This document shows, piece by piece, positions 1 through 9,324 of a stretch of 64,000 bases of DNA. Every line of letters starts with the position of its first letter. The stretch's first letter is position 1. This DNA is from CAIKMD01 sp035552195. GTDB taxonomy: Bacteria > Pseudomonadota > Alphaproteobacteria > ATCC43930 > CGMCC-115725. A program made the position numbers and the translations under genes. The stretch covers positions 12,403 through 76,402 of the forward strand of contig DASZLU010000032.1 of NCBI GenBank assembly GCA_035552195.1. The letters are read 5' to 3'. The notes below the pieces were generated by a model. The model made no database searches, was not told where the DNA came from, and worked only from the letters and a program-made list of their open reading frames with translations.

Positions 1-945
1 GCCACGGTCGCAAGCGCGCGCCACGGCATAGACATAGGCGCGGCTCGCGCCGAGGGTCGTGTACATATCGGCGATCTTGCCCTGCATCAGCTGGAATTCG
101 CCGATGGCCTGGCCGAATTGCTTGCGCTCGTGGATATAAGGGATCACCAGATCGAGCGCCGCTTGCATGATGCCGATCGGCCCTGCCGAGAGGACCGCGC
201 GCTCGTAATCGAGACCGCTCATCAACACTTTGACGCCTTCGTTCACGGCGCCGAGCAGATTTTCCGCCGGCACCGCGCAATCGGTGAAGACGAGTTCCGA
301 GGTCGGCGAGCCGCGCATGCCGAGCTTGTCGAGCTTCTGCGCCGGCGCGAAACCCTTCATGCTTTTCTCGATGAGGAAGGCGCTGATGCCGCGCGAGCCG
401 CCTTTCGGATCGGTCTTGGCATAGACCACCAGCACATCGGCATGGGCGCCGTTGGTGATCCACATCTTGTTGCCGTTGAGGACGAAGCGGTCGCCCTTGC
501 GCTCGGCGCGCGTCGTCATCGAGACGACGTCGGAACCGGCGCCCGTCTCGCTCATGGCGAGCGCGCCGACATGGCTGCCGTCGATCAGCTTCGGCAGGTA
601 TGTGCGCTTCTGGGCCTCGCTGCCGTTGCGGCGGATCTGGTTGACGCAGAGATTGCTGTGCGCGCCGTAAGACAGGCCGACGGAGGCGGACGCGCGGCTG
701 ATCTCTTCCATCGCGACAACATGCGCGAGATAGCCCATGCTGGCGCCGCCGAGCTCCTCCTCGACGGTGATGCCGAGCAGGCCGAGTGCGCCCATCTTCG
801 GCCAGAGATCACGCGGAAATTCGTCGCTCTTGTCGATTTCGGCGGCGCGCGGCGCGATCTCGCTTTCGGCGAAGCCTCGCACCGTGTCGCGCAGCATATC
901 GATCTCGTCGCCGAGATCGAAATCGAGTCCCGGGACGGCGCTCAT
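1..945 (-). CDS. ivd: isovaleryl-CoA dehydrogenase-like acyl-CoA dehydrogenase (C-terminus cut by window edge)
   Basis: FAD-dependent acyl-CoA dehydrogenase, expected to oxidise isovaleryl-CoA to 3-methylcrotonyl-CoA in leucine catabolism. Reading the minus strand from ATG at 945 gives MSAVPGLDFDLGDEIDMLRD, then the family segments GALAMSETGAGSDVVSM, KMWITNGAHADVLVVYAKTD and YIHERKQFGQAIGEFQLMQ, running open to base 1. 315 codons are present. The family is usually about 390 residues, so the last 75 or so, including the catalytic base region, lie outside the window. The start overlaps the stop of the upstream 2-oxoacid oxidoreductase (ATGA at 945-942), which implies translational coupling. The close match to isovaleryl-type sequences is from memory. 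Another short branched- or aryl-acyl-CoA substrate is possible. Confidence 0.88.
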   Translation of the reverse strand, partial: MSAVPGLDFDLGDEIDMLRDTVRGFAESEIAPRAAEIDKSDEFPRDLWPKMGALGLLGITVEEELGGASMGYLAHVVAMEEISRASASVGLSYGAHSNLCVNQIRRNGSEAQKRTYLPKLIDGSHVGALAMSETGAGSDVVSMTTRAERKGDRFVLNGNKMWITNGAHADVLVVYAKTDPKGGSRGISAFLIEKSMKGFAPAQKLDKLGMRGSPTSELVFTDCAVPAENLLGAVNEGVKVLMSGLDYERAVLSAGPIGIMQAALDLVIPYIHERKQFGQAIGEFQLMQGKIADMYTTLGASRAYVYAVARACDRG

Positions 946-3900
946 TCGGCGGCCTCGGCCGGCTGCATCTCAGGTGCCGGGTCGAGCAATCGCGGCAGTA
1001 GCTTCTGCCATTCGCGCTCGAACCGGTCGATCGCCTTCGTCTTCACCGGCCCATAGCCGCGCACCATATCGGGCAATGAGGCGAGCGCGATAGTGCAGGG
1101 ATAATTGTCGGCGCTCAGCTTCGTGGCGATCAGATCGAGTCCACCCTCATAGGTCGCGATCAGCGCGCGTTCGCGGCGGCGCTCGGCGCCGTAGCTGAAA
1201 ATATCCAGCGGCGTGCCGCGCAGACCCTTGAGCGCGGCGAGCACGCGGAAGAAGGACAGGATCCAGGGCCCGAACTCGATCTTCTTCGGTCGACCGGTAT
1301 TCGGATCGATGCGCGACAGCAACGGCGGGGCAAGCCGGAAGGTCAGCTCGGTCTTGCCCGCGAACGTCTCGTCGAGCCCTGCCGTGAAGGACGGATCTGT
1401 GAACAGCCGCGCGACCTCGTACTCGTCCTTGTAGGCGAGCAGCTTGGCGTAGTTGATCGCAACCGCGCGCGTCAGCTCCTCGCCTTTGCCGATCGTCGCT
1501 TCGGCGCGGCGGATTTGGGCGATGCGGTCACGATAGCGCTCGGCGAGGCGCTTGCCTTGATAGGCCGTCAGGTGCGCGGCGCGATGCTCGATGATATCGG
1601 TGAGGCTCATCGCCGCGAGGGGACGGTGGTTTTCGTTCTTCGCGGTGAGTTCGTCGATGCGTTCCGGGAAGGCGGCGATGAAGCGGCCCCATTGGAACGC
1701 GGCAAGGTTGAGCGCGACGGCGACGCCGTTGAGCTCGATCGCGCGGGTGAGGGCGCGTTCGCCGACCGGCAGCCAGCCGCGCTGATAGGCGCAGCCGACG
1801 AGCATCATGTTTGCCGCGATCGAATCGCCGAAGGCATGCAGCGCGAGTTGATGGAAATCGAGCTTCGCCGGCACCTCGTGCAGCGCGTGCTCGATCGCGG
1901 CCAGCGTTGCCGGTGCCTGGAAATCGAAATCGCGGTCGTGGATGAAGCTCGCGACCGGCGTCACATGCGTGTCGATCACCGCACGTGTCCGCGCCGCGGC
2001 GATCATCTGCCGCGCCTCGGGCGCGGCGGCGACGACGAGATCGGTCGCCAGCAGCAGATCGGTGCCGCCGGCCGGAATACGCTGCGCCGCGATGCGCTTG
2101 GGATCGCGCGCCAGCCGCACGTGGCTTACCACCGCGCCGCCTTTTTGCGCGAGGCCGGTGATGTCGAGCACCTGCGCGCCGATTCCGTCCATATGCGCCG
2201 CCATGCCGATGATATGGCCGATGGTCAGCGCGCCACCGCCGCCGACGCCGGTGATCGCGATGTTGTAGGTCGCGGCCTCGGGCAGCATGGCGCTCGCGGG
2301 CGCCGGAATCGCGATCTCCGGCAGCTTCGTGCCTTGCTGCTTCCTCACCGTGCCGCCGCTGACGGTGACGAAAGACGGGCAGAAGCCTTTGAGGCAAGAG
2401 AGGTCGGAATTGCACGCCGATTGATTGATCGCGCGCTTGCGGCCGAACTCGGTCTCGAGCGGGTCGATAGCGATGCAATTGCTCTGATCCGAACAATCGC
2501 CGCAGCCTTCGCAAACCGCCGGGTTGATATAGGCGCGTTGCGCTGCTTGCGGTACGAGACCGCGCGAGCGCTTGCGCCGCAGCTCGGTGGCGCAGGTCTG
2601 GTCGTAGACGATAACGGTGCAGCCCGGGATCTCGCGCACGTCGCGCTGAACGCGGTCAATCGCATCGCGATGCTCGATGACGACGCCGGCCGGCAAGCTC
2701 GCCTCGCTATAGCGCTCGGGCTCGCGCGTCAGGAGGTAGATTTTCTTGACGCCCTCGTCGGCGACCTGCCGGATCAGGATCGGTACCGTCATCTGGCCGT
2801 CGACCGCCTGGCCGCCGGTCATCGCGACCGCGTCGTTGAAGAGAATTTTGTAGGTAATGTTGACGCCCGCGGCAGCGGCCTGACGGATCGCGATGATGCC
2901 GCTGTGCATATAGGTGCCGTCGCCGAGATTGGCGAAGACATGCTTTTCGTGGGTGAACGGCGCGATGCCGACCCACGGCACGCCTTCCCCGCCCATCTGC
3001 GTGAAAGTCTCGGTGTTACGATTCATCCACTGCGCCATGTAGTGGCAACCGATACCGGCGAGAGCGCGGCTGTCTTCCGGCACGCGGGTCGAGGTGTTGT
3101 GCGGACAGCCCGGGCAGTAATAGGGCAGGCGCGTGGTCGGCGGCTTGTAGGCATCGAGCCGCGTGCGCCGTGTGCGAATGTCCTCGGCCTTCCGATTGAT
3201 CATGGCCCGCAGATCGGCCGGCATCTCGATCCGCTCCAGCCGCGCTGCCAGCACGTCGGCGATGATTTCGGCCGAGATTTCGTGCTCCAACGGCAGGCAC
3301 GGTCTGTCGTTCTCGTCGAACTTGCCGACGATGCGCGGCCGCTGATCGGAATGCCAGTTGAAGAGATGCTGCTTGATCTGGTGCTCGACCATCTCGCGCC
3401 GCTCCTCGACGACGAGTATCTCTTGCAGGCCTTGGCTGAATTCGCGCACGCGCACGGGATCGAGCGGCCAGGGCATGCCGATCTTTAAAACGCGCAGCCC
3501 CATCGCTGCGGCCGCGGCCTCGTCGATGCCGAGCAGTACCAGCGCCTCGCGCAAATCGACATAGGCCTTGCCCGAGGCGGCGAGGCCGAATTGCGCGCGC
3601 GGCGGATCGATGATGATGCGGTCGACATGGTTGGCGCGGCCGAAAGCGATCGCGGCATAGCCTTTGTAATTTTGCAGCCGGTAGTCCTGCGTCCAGCGAT
3701 CGTCGGGCCAGCGCAGATTGAGCCCGTCGGCGGGCAGCGGAAAATCGGTCGGCGCGACGAACTCGATCTGCTCGCCCGCGAGATCGACGGTGGCGCTGGA
3801 TTCGACCGTGTCGGCGATCACCTTCATCGCCACCCAGCAGCCGGAATAGCGCGACATGGCGATGCCGAGCAGACCCATGCTGACGAATTCGCGCACACTC

Positions 3901-4421
3901 GCCGGATAGAGCACCGGGATGATCGCCGACATGAAAGCGTGGTCGCTTTGATGGGGGATGGTCGAGGATTTGGCGCCATGATCGTCACCGGCAAGGCAGA
4001 GCACGCCGCCATGCTTCGACGAGCCTGCGGCGTTGGCGTGTTTCAGCACGTCGCCCGACCGGTCGACGCCCGGTCCCTTGGCGTACCAGATGCCGAAAAC
4101 GCCGTCCTTGATGTGACCGGGCGATAGCTGGAGCTGCTGCGTTCCCCAGATCGCGGTCGCGCCCATCTCTTCGTTGATGGCGGGGCGAACGACGATCCCG
4201 GCGGCGTCGAGATAGGAGCGCGAGCGCAGCAATTCCAGGTCGTAACCGCCGAGCGGGGAGCCGCGGTAGCCGGAAATATAGCCGGCGGTATTCAGCCCGG
4301 CCTTACGGTCGCGGGCGATCTGGATCAGGGGCAGTCGCACCAGCGCCTGGATGCCGCTAATGAACACTTCACCCGTTTGCTGGGTGTAGACGTCAGTGAG
4401 TGTCGCATCCGCATAGGGCAT
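942..4421 (-). CDS. indolepyruvate:ferredoxin oxidoreductase, fused alpha-beta form
   Basis: Thiamine diphosphate and [4Fe-4S] 2-oxoacid:ferredoxin oxidoreductase of 1159 residues. It decarboxylates an aryl- or branched-chain 2-oxoacid to the acyl-CoA and reduces ferredoxin. The N-terminal half is IorA-like: GYRGSPLGGYD near residue 50, a YCPGCP motif near 435 and a TPP-site GDGTYMHSG near 500. A ferredoxin-like insert follows, with CEGCGDC near 637 and CNSDLSCLKGFC near 673. The C-terminal part, from about 730, is IorB-like (ITGVGGGGALTIGHIIG). The length matches the fused aerobic-proteobacterial form rather than the separate archaeal subunits. ATG 4421 has GGAG upstream. The stop overlaps the ivd start by four bases, so the products may act in sequence. 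The substrate cannot be read from the sequence: indolepyruvate, phenylpyruvate and 2-oxoisocaproate are all possible. Confidence 0.93.
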   Translation of the reverse strand: MPYADATLTDVYTQQTGEVFISGIQALVRLPLIQIARDRKAGLNTAGYISGYRGSPLGGYDLELLRSRSYLDAAGIVVRPAINEEMGATAIWGTQQLQLSPGHIKDGVFGIWYAKGPGVDRSGDVLKHANAAGSSKHGGVLCLAGDDHGAKSSTIPHQSDHAFMSAIIPVLYPASVREFVSMGLLGIAMSRYSGCWVAMKVIADTVESSATVDLAGEQIEFVAPTDFPLPADGLNLRWPDDRWTQDYRLQNYKGYAAIAFGRANHVDRIIIDPPRAQFGLAASGKAYVDLREALVLLGIDEAAAAAMGLRVLKIGMPWPLDPVRVREFSQGLQEILVVEERREMVEHQIKQHLFNWHSDQRPRIVGKFDENDRPCLPLEHEISAEIIADVLAARLERIEMPADLRAMINRKAEDIRTRRTRLDAYKPPTTRLPYYCPGCPHNTSTRVPEDSRALAGIGCHYMAQWMNRNTETFTQMGGEGVPWVGIAPFTHEKHVFANLGDGTYMHSGIIAIRQAAAAGVNITYKILFNDAVAMTGGQAVDGQMTVPILIRQVADEGVKKIYLLTREPERYSEASLPAGVVIEHRDAIDRVQRDVREIPGCTVIVYDQTCATELRRKRSRGLVPQAAQRAYINPAVCEGCGDCSDQSNCIAIDPLETEFGRKRAINQSACNSDLSCLKGFCPSFVTVSGGTVRKQQGTKLPEIAIPAPASAMLPEAATYNIAITGVGGGGALTIGHIIGMAAHMDGIGAQVLDITGLAQKGGAVVSHVRLARDPKRIAAQRIPAGGTDLLLATDLVVAAAPEARQMIAAARTRAVIDTHVTPVASFIHDRDFDFQAPATLAAIEHALHEVPAKLDFHQLALHAFGDSIAANMMLVGCAYQRGWLPVGERALTRAIELNGVAVALNLAAFQWGRFIAAFPERIDELTAKNENHRPLAAMSLTDIIEHRAAHLTAYQGKRLAERYRDRIAQIRRAEATIGKGEELTRAVAINYAKLLAYKDEYEVARLFTDPSFTAGLDETFAGKTELTFRLAPPLLSRIDPNTGRPKKIEFGPWILSFFRVLAALKGLRGTPLDIFSYGAERRRERALIATYEGGLDLIATKLSADNYPCTIALASLPDMVRGYGPVKTKAIDRFEREWQKLLPRLLDPAPEMQPAEAAE

Positions 4422-4563
4422 GTGCTGGCTCCGACCGCGAACTCCACGCCTAAAACGTAAGCCGCCCGACTTTGGATGCCAAGGCCATTGAAAAACGCCG
4501 GGAATCCTCGCTTTGCATCTCGTACGGCGCGTTCCGGCTGCCGCGGCGGGACCCTCCCGCGTC

Positions 4564-5691
4564 CTACACTTTCTCGAGAACGTATTCCGATTCTTTCAGC
4601 GTCGTCTCGAATTTGATCATCGCGTCATCGGTCGGATCGCGGGTGACGCAGGCCGGGTCGCGCCCGGCGGCCACGGCGTCGATATCCTCGCGCAAGCGGC
4701 GCCGCAACATGACGATGCCGCGATCGGATTCGGCGAGATGTTCGATCGTCCGGTCGGTGATTTGCCCTTGCGTTTCTTGTGCGACGCGGTCCTGCTCGTT
4801 CGACGGGATGTTCCAATACCCGTCGTCCTCGCGCGGATAAACATCGCGCTGCTTGCCGGTGAAGCCCAGCGTCTGCTGCTCGAATTTGCCGTCGGTCAGC
4901 GGGTGGAAGCGGATCCAGAAGCTGTAGGTCAGTGTGTCGTCGATCGGCACGCGCAGCCGCATATCGTGGCTCGGCAGCATGCCGGTGCGCGGCGTCGTCG
5001 AGATGCGTGAATGCGCCGGCATGACGAAATGGATGATGCGCGGCGGCAGCTCCGGCATCTTGAGGATGCATTTGAAGCCGTATCGCGTATCTTCGTAGTC
5101 GTAACCGAGCGGCGTTTTCATCGCCATCCTTGGATAGACGCTGGCGTGGAGGAACGGCAGATGCGGCAGATCGGCGCCGTTCTCGGCCTTCTGCAGCCAG
5201 TTGCAGTAATCTTCGTCGCAGCCGATGACGCGTTTGCCGTCGGTGCGCACCAGCACATCGTATTTAGGCAGTAGCGGCGCTGGCTTTGGCCCGATATAGA
5301 CGAAGACGAAACCGCCAAGCTCTTCGACCTCATAGGCATTGGCGCGGACGCGGTCCTTGAAATTGCTCTCCGGCCGTTCGGCCGGCGTGTCGAGGCATTT
5401 TCCGTCGGGTGCGAAGAGCCAGCCGTGATAGCAGCAGCGCAGGCCTTCGTCTTCGACGCGACCGTATTCGAGCGAGGTGAGGCGGTGCGGGCAATGCAGA
5501 TCGAGCATGCCGACCTTGCCTTGTCCGTTGCGGAAGAGAACGAAATCCTGGCCGAGCAGCCGCACCTTCATCGGCCGGTCTTTGACATGATCGCTGAACT
5601 CGATCGGCCACCAATAGCGGCGCAGCATCTCGCCGCCCGGCGTGCCCGGGCCGACCTGCGTCATCAGTTGGTTTTCGCTTTCGCTCAGCAT
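4564..5691 (-). CDS. Rieske non-haem iron oxygenase alpha subunit, phthalate 4,5-dioxygenase type
   Basis: Catalytic subunit of a ring-hydroxylating or demethylating oxygenase, 375 residues. The N-terminus carries the subfamily signature VGPGTPGGEMLRRYWWP. The Rieske cluster ligands are C67/H69 and C86/H89. The mononuclear iron site is D174-x2-H177-x4-H182 after NWLQKAENGAD, and a conserved SDRGIVM follows near residue 320. The start at 5691 is preceded by GAGGGTGAG. It is transcribed divergently from a TRAP-type binding protein whose start is 89 bases away, so the two may share a control region. No reductase or small subunit lies nearby, so electrons must come from a partner encoded elsewhere. 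The substrate is unknown. Phthalate-like aromatic acids are typical of this subfamily. Confidence 0.93.
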   Translation of the reverse strand: MLSESENQLMTQVGPGTPGGEMLRRYWWPIEFSDHVKDRPMKVRLLGQDFVLFRNGQGKVGMLDLHCPHRLTSLEYGRVEDEGLRCCYHGWLFAPDGKCLDTPAERPESNFKDRVRANAYEVEELGGFVFVYIGPKPAPLLPKYDVLVRTDGKRVIGCDEDYCNWLQKAENGADLPHLPFLHASVYPRMAMKTPLGYDYEDTRYGFKCILKMPELPPRIIHFVMPAHSRISTTPRTGMLPSHDMRLRVPIDDTLTYSFWIRFHPLTDGKFEQQTLGFTGKQRDVYPREDDGYWNIPSNEQDRVAQETQGQITDRTIEHLAESDRGIVMLRRRLREDIDAVAAGRDPACVTRDPTDDAMIKFETTLKESEYVLEKV

Positions 5692-5780
5692 GTCTCACCC
5701 TCGAAAATCGCCCGCGACAGTTTGCAATTCGAGAAGCCGCTCGGCAAGGTAGAAACATGGCAAGTGTGCGGGGGAAGACG
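5692..5780. promoter_or_regulatory. divergent intergenic region, Rieske oxygenase / TRAP binding protein
   Basis: 89 bases separate two divergent starts (5691 minus and 5781 plus), so both promoters must lie here or inside the neighbouring 5' ends. I see no convincing -35/-10 pair and no operator palindrome. The call rests on geometry alone. Confidence 0.4.
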
Positions 5781-6785
5781 ATGCGCAGTTGGATTGCGGG
5801 GCTTTTGACGGCGTTTCTGGCATGGATTGGCACGGCGCAGGCAGAAGAAACGACGCTGATCTTCGCGACCGACGGGCCGACCGGCACGCATGTCGCGGTG
5901 CGCGTCTTTCACCCCTGGGCCGATCACATCAACGAGCTCGGCAAGGGCGTGCTGCATCTCGATGTCCGCGATGGGATGAGCATCGTCAATCCGACGAATT
6001 TCTACGAGCGTGTCCAGAACGACGTGGTGCAACTCGCCTGGGGCAGTCTCGGCAATCTTACGGGTACGTTCCCGCATGCCGAATTCTCGATGCTGCCGTT
6101 CCAGGCCGAGAAATCCGTCGATGCCTCGATCGCGTTCTGGCGGCTCTACAAGAACGGTCAGCTCGATCCCGATTTCAAAGACGTCGTGCCGCTGATGATG
6201 ACGGTCTATCCGCAAGCCGACGTGCATTTGGCGAAACCGCCCAAATCGATCGACACGCTGCAAGGTTTGCGGTTGATGGTGGTGGCTAAGGTATCATCGC
6301 AAGCGATCGCGGCGCTCGGCGGCTCGCCGAGCTCTTTGCCCTTGCCCGATCTCTATCCCGGGCTGCAGCACGGAACGGTCGACGGTGCGGTCATCGCCTG
6401 GACAGCGTTCCAGCCCTACAAGCTCGCCGAAGTGACGAGCTATCATTACGAGATGCGGCTCGGCGCTTCGACCGGCATGGTCTTCATGAGCCGCAAGCGT
6501 TACGACGCGCTGCCGCCGGCGGCGCGCAAAATCCTCGACGACAATTCCGGCGAGGCGGCGAGCCGCACACTGGGCACGGCGTGGGACGAAGTCGCCGAAG
6601 AAGCGCGCAAAGCCGCCGAAGCCGATCCCAAGCAGCAAGTCGTCGTACCGACGCCCGACGGGCTGACGAAATGGGAAAAGCTCACCGCACCGGTAAGCGC
6701 CGATTGGGTGAAGAATACGCCGGGTGGCGACAAGGTGTTGACCGCGTTCCATACCTATCTCGCGCAGGTGAAGGACGGGAAATGA
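5781..6785 (+). CDS. TRAP-type solute-binding protein (DctP family), orphan
   Basis: Periplasmic substrate-binding protein of the tripartite ATP-independent transporter family, 334 residues. It has a signal peptide MRSWIAGLLTAFLAWIGTAQA followed by ETTLIFATDGPTGTHVAVRV. DctP features include a Q-G-L-R-L segment (TLQGLRLMV) and DGAVIAWTAFQP, which belongs to the ligand-binding and hinge region. I chose ATG 5781, preceded by GGGGAAG. An in-frame ATG at 5757 would add eight residues before the signal peptide. No DctQ or DctM membrane subunits occur anywhere in the window, so the protein is an orphan here. Divergence from the Rieske gene suggests its ligand is that enzyme's substrate or an analogue (inference). 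Confidence 0.88.
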   Translation: MRSWIAGLLTAFLAWIGTAQAEETTLIFATDGPTGTHVAVRVFHPWADHINELGKGVLHLDVRDGMSIVNPTNFYERVQNDVVQLAWGSLGNLTGTFPHAEFSMLPFQAEKSVDASIAFWRLYKNGQLDPDFKDVVPLMMTVYPQADVHLAKPPKSIDTLQGLRLMVVAKVSSQAIAALGGSPSSLPLPDLYPGLQHGTVDGAVIAWTAFQPYKLAEVTSYHYEMRLGASTGMVFMSRKRYDALPPAARKILDDNSGEAASRTLGTAWDEVAEEARKAAEADPKQQVVVPTPDGLTKWEKLTAPVSADWVKNTPGGDKVLTAFHTYLAQVKDGK

Positions 6786-6808
6786 GGCGCGCTTATACAA
6801 CTCTAATA

Positions 6809-6889
6809 TTCGCTTCCCCCGCGAAAGCGGGGCCCAGGGTTACGACGCGCTGTTGCCCCTGGATCCCCGCTTTCGCGGGGGAAGGCGAA
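6809..6889. repeat. REP-like long palindrome, possible terminator
   Basis: The arms are 6809-6832 and 6865-6889. Left and right are reverse complements (core CCCGCGAAAGCGGGG) except for one extra G. The pairing continues inward with CCAGGG 6834-6839 against CCCTGG 6857-6862. It lies 24 bases after the TRAP-type gene stop and is followed by CTTTTATAG, so it could also end transcription. A related element lies at 19441-19509. Confidence 0.8.
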
Positions 6890-7035
6890 CTTTTATAGAT
6901 TCTGCTACGAGCGCTCGCGATTTCTACCTGTCGGTGAGCAGATCACGATTCTGTGGGGTTGCGTCGGGCGGATTGCGTCACCGCGCGTCCGGTGAGACCA
7001 TCCTCGATACAACAATACAAAGCGGAGGAACTGCC

Positions 7036-7695
7036 GTGAAAAAGATTTATCTCGGTGTGGCCGCGTCAATGCTGCTCGCGGTTTCCGGTCAGGCGCAGCA
7101 GCAACAGCCGCAGCCGGCGCAGCAAAACGATATGGGTTTCTTCGTCACCAGCGGCATCGACCGCAGTGGCGATCTCGGTGGCCTCGCCGGGGCGGATCAA
7201 CTTTGCCAAACCCTGGCGCAAGCCGCCGGTGCCGGCGCGAAGACTTGGCACGCCTATCTGTCGACGCAAGGCGCGGGTGCCGTGAACGCGCGCGATCGCA
7301 TCGGCTCGGGACCGTGGAAGAACGTGAAAGGCGTCGTGATCGCCAACAACGTCGCCGAACTGCACGGTAACAACAATCTTACCAAGCAAACCGCGCTGAC
7401 CGAGAAAGGCGCCATGGTCGCCGGCGTTGGCGACGATCCGGTGACGCACGATGTCCTCACCGGCTCGCAGCCCGACGGAACCGCGTTCACCGATGCCGCG
7501 GACCACACTTGCGGCAATTGGACGAGCAAGGCCGCCGACGGTGTCGCGATGCTCGGCCATTCCGATCGCACAGGTCTCGCCGATAACCCACCGGCGCATT
7601 CGTGGAACTCATCGCATCCCTCGCGCGGCTGCTCGGTCGATAATCTGAAGAGCACCGGCGGCGCGGGGCGGCTTTATTGCTTCGCGGTGCGGTAG
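7036..7695 (+). CDS. secreted lectin-like / endostatin-fold-like protein
   Basis: Exported protein of 219 residues. The start is GTG 7036, six bases after the Shine-Dalgarno AGCGGAGGAA (7021-7030). The signal peptide is KKIYLGVAASMLLAVSGQAQ, followed by a short Gln/Pro-rich linker. The mature part contains FFVTSGIDRSGDLGGLAGADQ, WHAYLSTQGAGAVNARDRIG and a C-terminal HSWNSSHPSRGCSVDN. This pattern is common in secreted alphaproteobacterial proteins annotated as lectins, with paired cysteines that may form disulfides. Binding activity is unproven. The gene stands alone: a repeat lies upstream and a convergent binding-protein gene begins nine bases past its stop. Confidence 0.75.
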   Translation: MKKIYLGVAASMLLAVSGQAQQQQPQPAQQNDMGFFVTSGIDRSGDLGGLAGADQLCQTLAQAAGAGAKTWHAYLSTQGAGAVNARDRIGSGPWKNVKGVVIANNVAELHGNNNLTKQTALTEKGAMVAGVGDDPVTHDVLTGSQPDGTAFTDAADHTCGNWTSKAADGVAMLGHSDRTGLADNPPAHSWNSSHPSRGCSVDNLKSTGGAGRLYCFAVR

Positions 7696-7704
7696 AAATC
7701 GGAT

Positions 7705-9234
7705 TTATCGCCAGTTGAGGTCGCTGACTTCGTAGCCCAACGGCGTGAAACGCTCGGATTGCGTGACGGCGACCTCTTTGGTGTGGACGAGAATCGTCGG
7801 ATAGGGCGAGATCGGGAGAAAGAAATATTTCTCGGTCGCGCGATCGAACATCTTGCGGCCGATCGCCTTGCGCGCCTCCGGATCCATCGCGGCGTTGCTC
7901 TGCGCTGCGAGATCATGCAGCTCTTGATCGCCCGAATAATCCGCGGGCCCCGCGGCGAAGAACGCATCGACGGTCGATGAGACATCGGGGAAATTCCCGC
8001 TCGGCCACGCCGCTACCATCACCTGGATTTTTCCGTCCTGCTGCTTCTTGCGGTAGGAGACGACGGCCTGCGCGTCGATCTTCGCATTGACGCCGATCGC
8101 GTGCCACTGGCCGGCAACCGCTTCGGCGACCTGGGTCGCGGCCCCGGTGAAGGCGGTGATCTCGATATCGAAGCCGTTGGGATAACCGGCCTCGGCGAGC
8201 AGCTTCTTGGCCTCGGCGGGATCGTAAGGCGGCAATGGCGCCGAATAGTCGCAACCGGCCTGGCTGCGCCAACACATGGCGCCGGGTGTCTCGAGCTTCG
8301 CGTCGCCGGCGACGAGCTTGAGCAACGCATTGCGATCGATGGCAAGGGTGAGTGCCTTGCGGACGCGCTCGTCCATGACTGGCTTCGCGCCGCTTCGCCC
8401 GCGCGCGTCATAAGCGACATACATAAAGGACGAGCCCTGCACGATGCTCATCTCGAAGCGCGGGTCCTGCACCAGCTCCTGCGCATTTTGCAGCGGCACG
8501 TTGATCATATCGAGATTGCCGGCGAGGAGTTGGGCGACCATGGTCCCGATCTCGCGGATCGGTTGTAGCGTGATGCGCTTGATGTTGCTGCCCGGCTTGG
8601 CGGGACTGCCGTGTCTGTAGTCGTCGTTGCGCTCGAGGACGATGCCTTTGGCCTGGTCGATCTGCGTCGCGCGATAAGGACCCGTCGCGATCGGATGATA
8701 GCCCTTTTCTTGCGGCGTTCCGGCCTGATGCTCCGGCAGGATCGCGGTCACGTAGGCAAAGCGCGTCAGATCGTAGGGCGTCGGCTTCGCGGCGCGGACG
8801 CGGATCTTGTCGTCGCCGATCTGTTCGACCTTATCGATCCAGCTCCAATTGCCCTTGAAGCGCAGCACGGTCGCCGGATCCGTGAGCCACTTCAGCGTAT
8901 AGACGACATCGGCGGCGGTAAATCTCGTGCCGTCTTGCCACTTCACGTCGTCGCGGATGTCGAATTCCAAAGTTTGCGGATCGATGTGCCGCCATGCCTT
9001 GGCGAGCAGCGGCTCGACTTTGCCGGTGGTCACATCGTAGGAGACGAGGTCGTCATAGACCGCCTCGGATTCGAAGACGGTGTCGGGCGAGGGATCGTAA
9101 TAATAGCTTATCTCTTGCACCGGTTGGGCAGCGGCGAGGCGCAGCGTGTCGCTTGCCTTATCGGCGAAGGCCGGCATCGCCATGCCGAGCGCGCAGGCGA
9201 GTATCACGCTCGCAAGTCGGTAATTTTGCCGCAA
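7705..9234 (-). CDS. ABC-type peptide/opine solute-binding protein (SBP_bac_5), orphan
   Basis: Periplasmic binding protein of 509 residues in the DppA/OppA/NikA superfamily. It has a signal peptide ending in MAMPAFA and then DTLRLAAAQPVQEISYYYDP. Family landmarks are LLAKAWRHIDPQTLEFDIRD, the VKWQDGTRFTAADVVYTLKW segment typical of the lobe I site, and RVRKALTLAIDRNALL in the second half. The start is a TTG at 9234 five bases after GGGAGGA. No permease or ATPase genes accompany it. It is divergent from a flavin monooxygenase (start 9325), repeating the oxygenase/binding-protein pairing seen elsewhere here. Its ligand cannot be deduced: this superfamily binds peptides, opines, nickel and sugars. 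Confidence 0.9.
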   Translation of the reverse strand: MRQNYRLASVILACALGMAMPAFADKASDTLRLAAAQPVQEISYYYDPSPDTVFESEAVYDDLVSYDVTTGKVEPLLAKAWRHIDPQTLEFDIRDDVKWQDGTRFTAADVVYTLKWLTDPATVLRFKGNWSWIDKVEQIGDDKIRVRAAKPTPYDLTRFAYVTAILPEHQAGTPQEKGYHPIATGPYRATQIDQAKGIVLERNDDYRHGSPAKPGSNIKRITLQPIREIGTMVAQLLAGNLDMINVPLQNAQELVQDPRFEMSIVQGSSFMYVAYDARGRSGAKPVMDERVRKALTLAIDRNALLKLVAGDAKLETPGAMCWRSQAGCDYSAPLPPYDPAEAKKLLAEAGYPNGFDIEITAFTGAATQVAEAVAGQWHAIGVNAKIDAQAVVSYRKKQQDGKIQVMVAAWPSGNFPDVSSTVDAFFAAGPADYSGDQELHDLAAQSNAAMDPEARKAIGRKMFDRATEKYFFLPISPYPTILVHTKEVAVTQSERFTPLGYEVSDLNWR

Positions 9235-9324
9235 CGAATCCTCCCGGCGCTTATTGGCGCTATAGTGTCGTCATGATGGCGTCCAACGCAATGGTTGGGC
9301 GCAAGCTTTTGATCGAGGCGAGTG

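Noticed and set aside
1515..3488. 657-codon open frame on the plus strand opposite the 2-oxoacid oxidoreductase
   Set aside because: Arg/Asp/Ala-rich composition with no family motif; mirror of a strongly supported gene in high-GC DNA.
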